64,000 nucleotides of DNA, taken from positions 789,169 to 853,168 of the forward strand of contig JAHPZH010000001.1 of NCBI GenBank assembly GCA_019058315.1. The letters run 5' to 3'. How positions within the stretch are numbered: position 1 is the stretch's first letter; each line of letters opens with the position of its first letter. Below the pieces are notes generated by a model. That model saw only the letters and a list, made by a program, of their open reading frames with translations, was not told the origin of the DNA and ran no database searches. This document shows positions 61,453 through 64,000 of this stretch, piece after piece. This DNA comes from Candidatus Helarchaeota archaeon. Its GTDB lineage: Archaea; Asgardarchaeota; Lokiarchaeia; Helarchaeales; RDOG01. The position numbers and the translations under genes were made by a program.

Positions 61453-63822
61453 CTATTTTTTGATATCATTTAAATTCTTTAGTTCTTCTGCTACATATAA
61501 ATACAGATTTCTCAAAATATCCTCAATTTCTTCTGATTCAAATCCGAGAATTTCTAAGAATGCTTTATCAATGATGGTCCTCCCTCTAAAGGGTTTCTCA
61601 AACTGTTTTGCTACTGATGGGAATTCCAAATCTTTGATATCATCAAAAATTTCAAGCAAATGATTAAAATCTTTATTATTTAATTTAGGAACGAAATATC
61701 TCATTAAATCTTCCTTTACTAGTTCTCCCCATGTTCCTCCAGTTTCTCTTCGAGTTAATAGAAGTTGTATAATTGAAAATGAGCTATTTAACCAAAGTGT
61801 TAGAATCTTTGCAGTTTTTACGTCTGTATTTATACAATAAAAATTCTTAGATGCGACAAGCTTATCCTCACTAAAAAAGGCAATTAATTTGGTTCCTTCT
61901 GAAAATCCAAATCGTCTAATGATTAATAAGTGTGCTGAACGTTCTAAACCTTTATCACTAATATATGAAAAATCAACTTTAGGAACTTTCAACTCTTTTC
62001 TAATTATTTGAAAATCTTCAAATTCATGAAAAATTATGTAATCAGGTTTTTCTATTGATAATTTATTACAATATGTGTGTGTTTTCAATCCTTTTTTTAG
62101 GAATTTCTTTGAAATCTTAAAATGTCTATTGGAATTTTTTAATCGAACATCAATTTTATCAAGATGCTCTTTTTCAATTATTAATGTTGAACGGGATATC
62201 CGTTGGTCACTTAAAGCTCCCACTAGAAATATTGTTTTAAAAAGCCCAGGAGGATTTGGCTCTAATCCCCGTAAAATATTTTTTATTGAGGTTAAATCTT
62301 GAAATTTAATAAGTTTATTTAAACTTCTACCTTTTTCCAATAGTCTTTTATAAAAATTATACAAATTACTTTGAATTTCAGGACTGCTGAATCCGACAAT
62401 ATGCCATAAATTATAAATTCCTTCTAATATTTCGGAATGTTTTATCCATTTAATCTTAAAATATTCATTTTCATAATCCTCTCCTTCAGAAATATTTCTT
62501 ATTCGTGCTCCAATTCTATTAATCTGTTCTAATTTTAACTCATCAATTGATTCAGTCAAATAAATTAATCCAAAAAGTGACGATTTTTTTGTTGGATTTT
62601 TTTCTAAAATTAATAAGAAATCTCTTTGAATTGCTGATTCAGTAAAAGCTACATTTTTAGTTAATTTGATAATATAACGAAATCTATAATTTTTATCTTC
62701 AAATAAAAAACGTCTCAAGTCTAGGGTATCACTTCCTCTGAAAAAACCCGATGGTATAACTGCTGCTATTTTTCCATTATTCTCCAGAATTGCATCTGCC
62801 AACAGAATGAAATAGCCCCAATAGCTCATTGATCGAAAATTCGACCACTTTGAAGGAAGTTTATTCTTCATACTTTTAGTTAAAAGCTCTTTTCTTGTAA
62901 ACGGTGGATTCATTAATACAATATCTATGTTTTTAAGATTAAAGTTATCTCGGACTTGGCTTGGAAGGGGAGAAATTTTGGTATCCTTGTTTAAATTAAG
63001 GGCATTAATAATTCCAATATTAATTTTTTTATTTGATGAGTTTAAATTTTGTAATTTAAGATTTATAGCCGCTAAATAAGCAGCAAAAGGCATGATATCG
63101 AGACCAAATAGATCTTCTAGAATAGAATTATGAATTTTATTCAGGTTATTTAATTTAGAATCAGCAATTTTATTTTGGTATAGTGCTAATTTTCTTTTAT
63201 ACGCAGCAATTAATAGAGTTCCAGACCCACAAGCTAAATCTACGATTTTTTCACCAGAAGAATCGATTGCTAATTGAGCTAATAGTTCTGCAGCAGCGGG
63301 TCTTGTATAGAAAGCCGCAGATTTCTTTCTAGATACACTTGGTAATGACTCTTGAAAGAGTCTGCCAACAAGATCTTGCTGAATTAATTGCGGATTTAAG
63401 GTTTTAAGCTGCTTAATAATATCATTAACATGTTCTAAAAGAGAAGAATTGTTTGTAAAAATCGAGATTAAATCAAATGAATAAATGAATTTTAAAAATT
63501 TATCTTGAACATTTTCAAAATTGTGTTTTAAATCTTCAAGGCTTCTAAGTGGCTCATCTAATGGTGAAACTTCTCCCGAAAGTATGCTATATTGATGATA
63601 AAGAAGAATTTGGTTCACTAATAAATAGCTTGCTAACTCAGTTACTATCTGATTGTTAAATGTGCTATTTTGTTTTTCATTAGGAATTGAAAATAAACTC
63701 AAATTTCTTGAAATTATCTTATTTAATTTAAGTGACATATCTTTTGTAAGATTTTTTAAAATATCCGATATAATTTGAATTTTTTTCTTTAAATTATCAA
63801 TAAATGATTTAAAATTTTGCAT
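61453..63822 (-). CDS. N6-adenine DNA methyltransferase-type protein (Eco57I-like), probable R-M component
   Basis: 789 residues. KKSAAFYTRPAAAELLAQLA precedes motif I KIVDLACGSGTLLIAAYKR; motif IV is VLMNPPFTRKEL, the D/N-PP-F/Y signature of N6-adenine methyltransferases. YWGYFILLADAILENNGKIA and VIPSGFFRG follow. The C-terminal ~350 residues are a recognition-like domain (LLTRRETGGTWGELVKEDLM, then YFVPKLNN). It has no clear nuclease motif itself, though the N-terminal helical ~170 residues could hide one. It starts three bases after the stop of a further gene at the window edge, so an operon with a partner is likely. Not closely related to the methyltransferase at 53611 beyond the catalytic core. 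Confidence 0.82.
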   Translation of the reverse strand: MQNFKSFIDNLKKKIQIISDILKNLTKDMSLKLNKIISRNLSLFSIPNEKQNSTFNNQIVTELASYLLVNQILLYHQYSILSGEVSPLDEPLRSLEDLKHNFENVQDKFLKFIYSFDLISIFTNNSSLLEHVNDIIKQLKTLNPQLIQQDLVGRLFQESLPSVSRKKSAAFYTRPAAAELLAQLAIDSSGEKIVDLACGSGTLLIAAYKRKLALYQNKIADSKLNNLNKIHNSILEDLFGLDIMPFAAYLAAINLKLQNLNSSNKKINIGIINALNLNKDTKISPLPSQVRDNFNLKNIDIVLMNPPFTRKELLTKSMKNKLPSKWSNFRSMSYWGYFILLADAILENNGKIAAVIPSGFFRGSDTLDLRRFLFEDKNYRFRYIIKLTKNVAFTESAIQRDFLLILEKNPTKKSSLFGLIYLTESIDELKLEQINRIGARIRNISEGEDYENEYFKIKWIKHSEILEGIYNLWHIVGFSSPEIQSNLYNFYKRLLEKGRSLNKLIKFQDLTSIKNILRGLEPNPPGLFKTIFLVGALSDQRISRSTLIIEKEHLDKIDVRLKNSNRHFKISKKFLKKGLKTHTYCNKLSIEKPDYIIFHEFEDFQIIRKELKVPKVDFSYISDKGLERSAHLLIIRRFGFSEGTKLIAFFSEDKLVASKNFYCINTDVKTAKILTLWLNSSFSIIQLLLTRRETGGTWGELVKEDLMRYFVPKLNNKDFNHLLEIFDDIKDLEFPSVAKQFEKPFRGRTIIDKAFLEILGFESEEIEDILRNLYLYVAEELKNLNDIKK

Positions 63823-63825
63823 TTT

Positions 63826-63999
63826 CTATTCGATTTTAATTAATTCTTTTTCAGTTAATATAAAATTTATCTTTTCATCATGAGATTCTTTTAAATGACT
63901 AAAATCTTCAAAAACTTGACTAGAATGGACCAAAGTTCCTGCTAAAAAGTTTTTTCCTTCGAATTTCTTTTTTAAATACTTAATTTCTCTGTCACCATA
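63826..63999 (-). CDS. C-terminal end of a gene running off the right edge
   Basis: 57 codons are open from the window edge to a TAG at 63826-63828. The end reads LAGTLVHSSQVFEDFSHLKE then HDEKINFILTEKELIKIE. I do not recognise a family from this length. It ends three bases before the methyltransferase start on the same strand, so it is probably co-transcribed and may be the restriction or specificity partner. Confidence 0.55.
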   Translation of the reverse strand, partial: YGDREIKYLKKKFEGKNFLAGTLVHSSQVFEDFSHLKESHDEKINFILTEKELIKIE

Positions 64000-64000
64000 A

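Noticed and set aside
1..64000. tRNA, rRNA, transposase or integrase genes
   Set aside because: All spacers are uniformly AT-rich, and no IS-like protein or inverted repeat ends were seen.

Overview
The window reads as part of a chromosome from a very AT-rich archaeon, most likely an Asgard archaeon of the Lokiarchaeia type. The sequence supports this with giant secreted proteins full of N-x-S/T sequons that end in one membrane helix and a short cytosolic tail, winged-helix regulators, an ADP-forming acyl-CoA synthetase subunit, GGTGA-type ribosome binding sites, TATA-like promoters, oligo-T gene ends and a 7-helix protein with a longin/roadblock-like tail. The lineage is an inference; there is no rRNA or tRNA gene in the window to confirm it.

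Layout. 1-1335: end of a tandem-repeat surface protein. 1416-4073: a minus-strand operon for seryl-tRNA synthetase, a 2x[4Fe-4S] ferredoxin and the alpha subunit of a 2-oxoacid:ferredoxin oxidoreductase, whose conserved N-terminus has no ATG/GTG/TTG start. 4216-22070: a winged-helix regulator, a 1388-residue repeat surface protein, an HdrD/GlpC-like Fe-S protein, a cysteine-cluster protein and a 3583-residue surface protein. 22373-31950: small cytosolic and membrane genes (second cysteine-cluster protein, two methyltransferases, 7TM longin-like protein, HDAC-family hydrolase, a LAGLIDADG homing endonuclease split by an in-frame stop, secernin-like C69 peptidase, TPR protein, flavodoxin, two-RCK membrane protein). 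32073-43814: more surface proteins, namely a 2585-residue NHL-propeller protein, a WD40-like propeller protein with a decayed copy of its own 3' end just upstream, and a truncated paralogue of the 3583-residue protein whose cytosolic tail has been replaced by TPRs.

44260-55896 is an accessory, defence-like island with visibly lower GC. It holds a tightly overlapping kleisin-like / small winged-helix / SMC-like ATPase trio followed by a protein with a C-terminal HEPN (RNKVAH) motif; this is the best candidate for an undescribed system, resembling MukFEB/Wadjet (JetABC) but with a HEPN protein where JetD would be. Next to it are an LRR-nitrilase fusion and a two-gene restriction-modification system (PD-(D/E)xK-like protein plus an adenine methyltransferase with a zinc ribbon in its recognition half). 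A second methyltransferase with a truncated partner sits at the right edge (61453-64000).

Between the two R-M loci lie metabolic genes: an acyl-CoA synthetase (ADP-forming) alpha subunit and three tandem GH4 glycosidase paralogues, suggesting sugar breakdown linked to ferredoxin- and CoA-dependent fermentation. No rRNA, tRNA, CRISPR array or transposase was seen.
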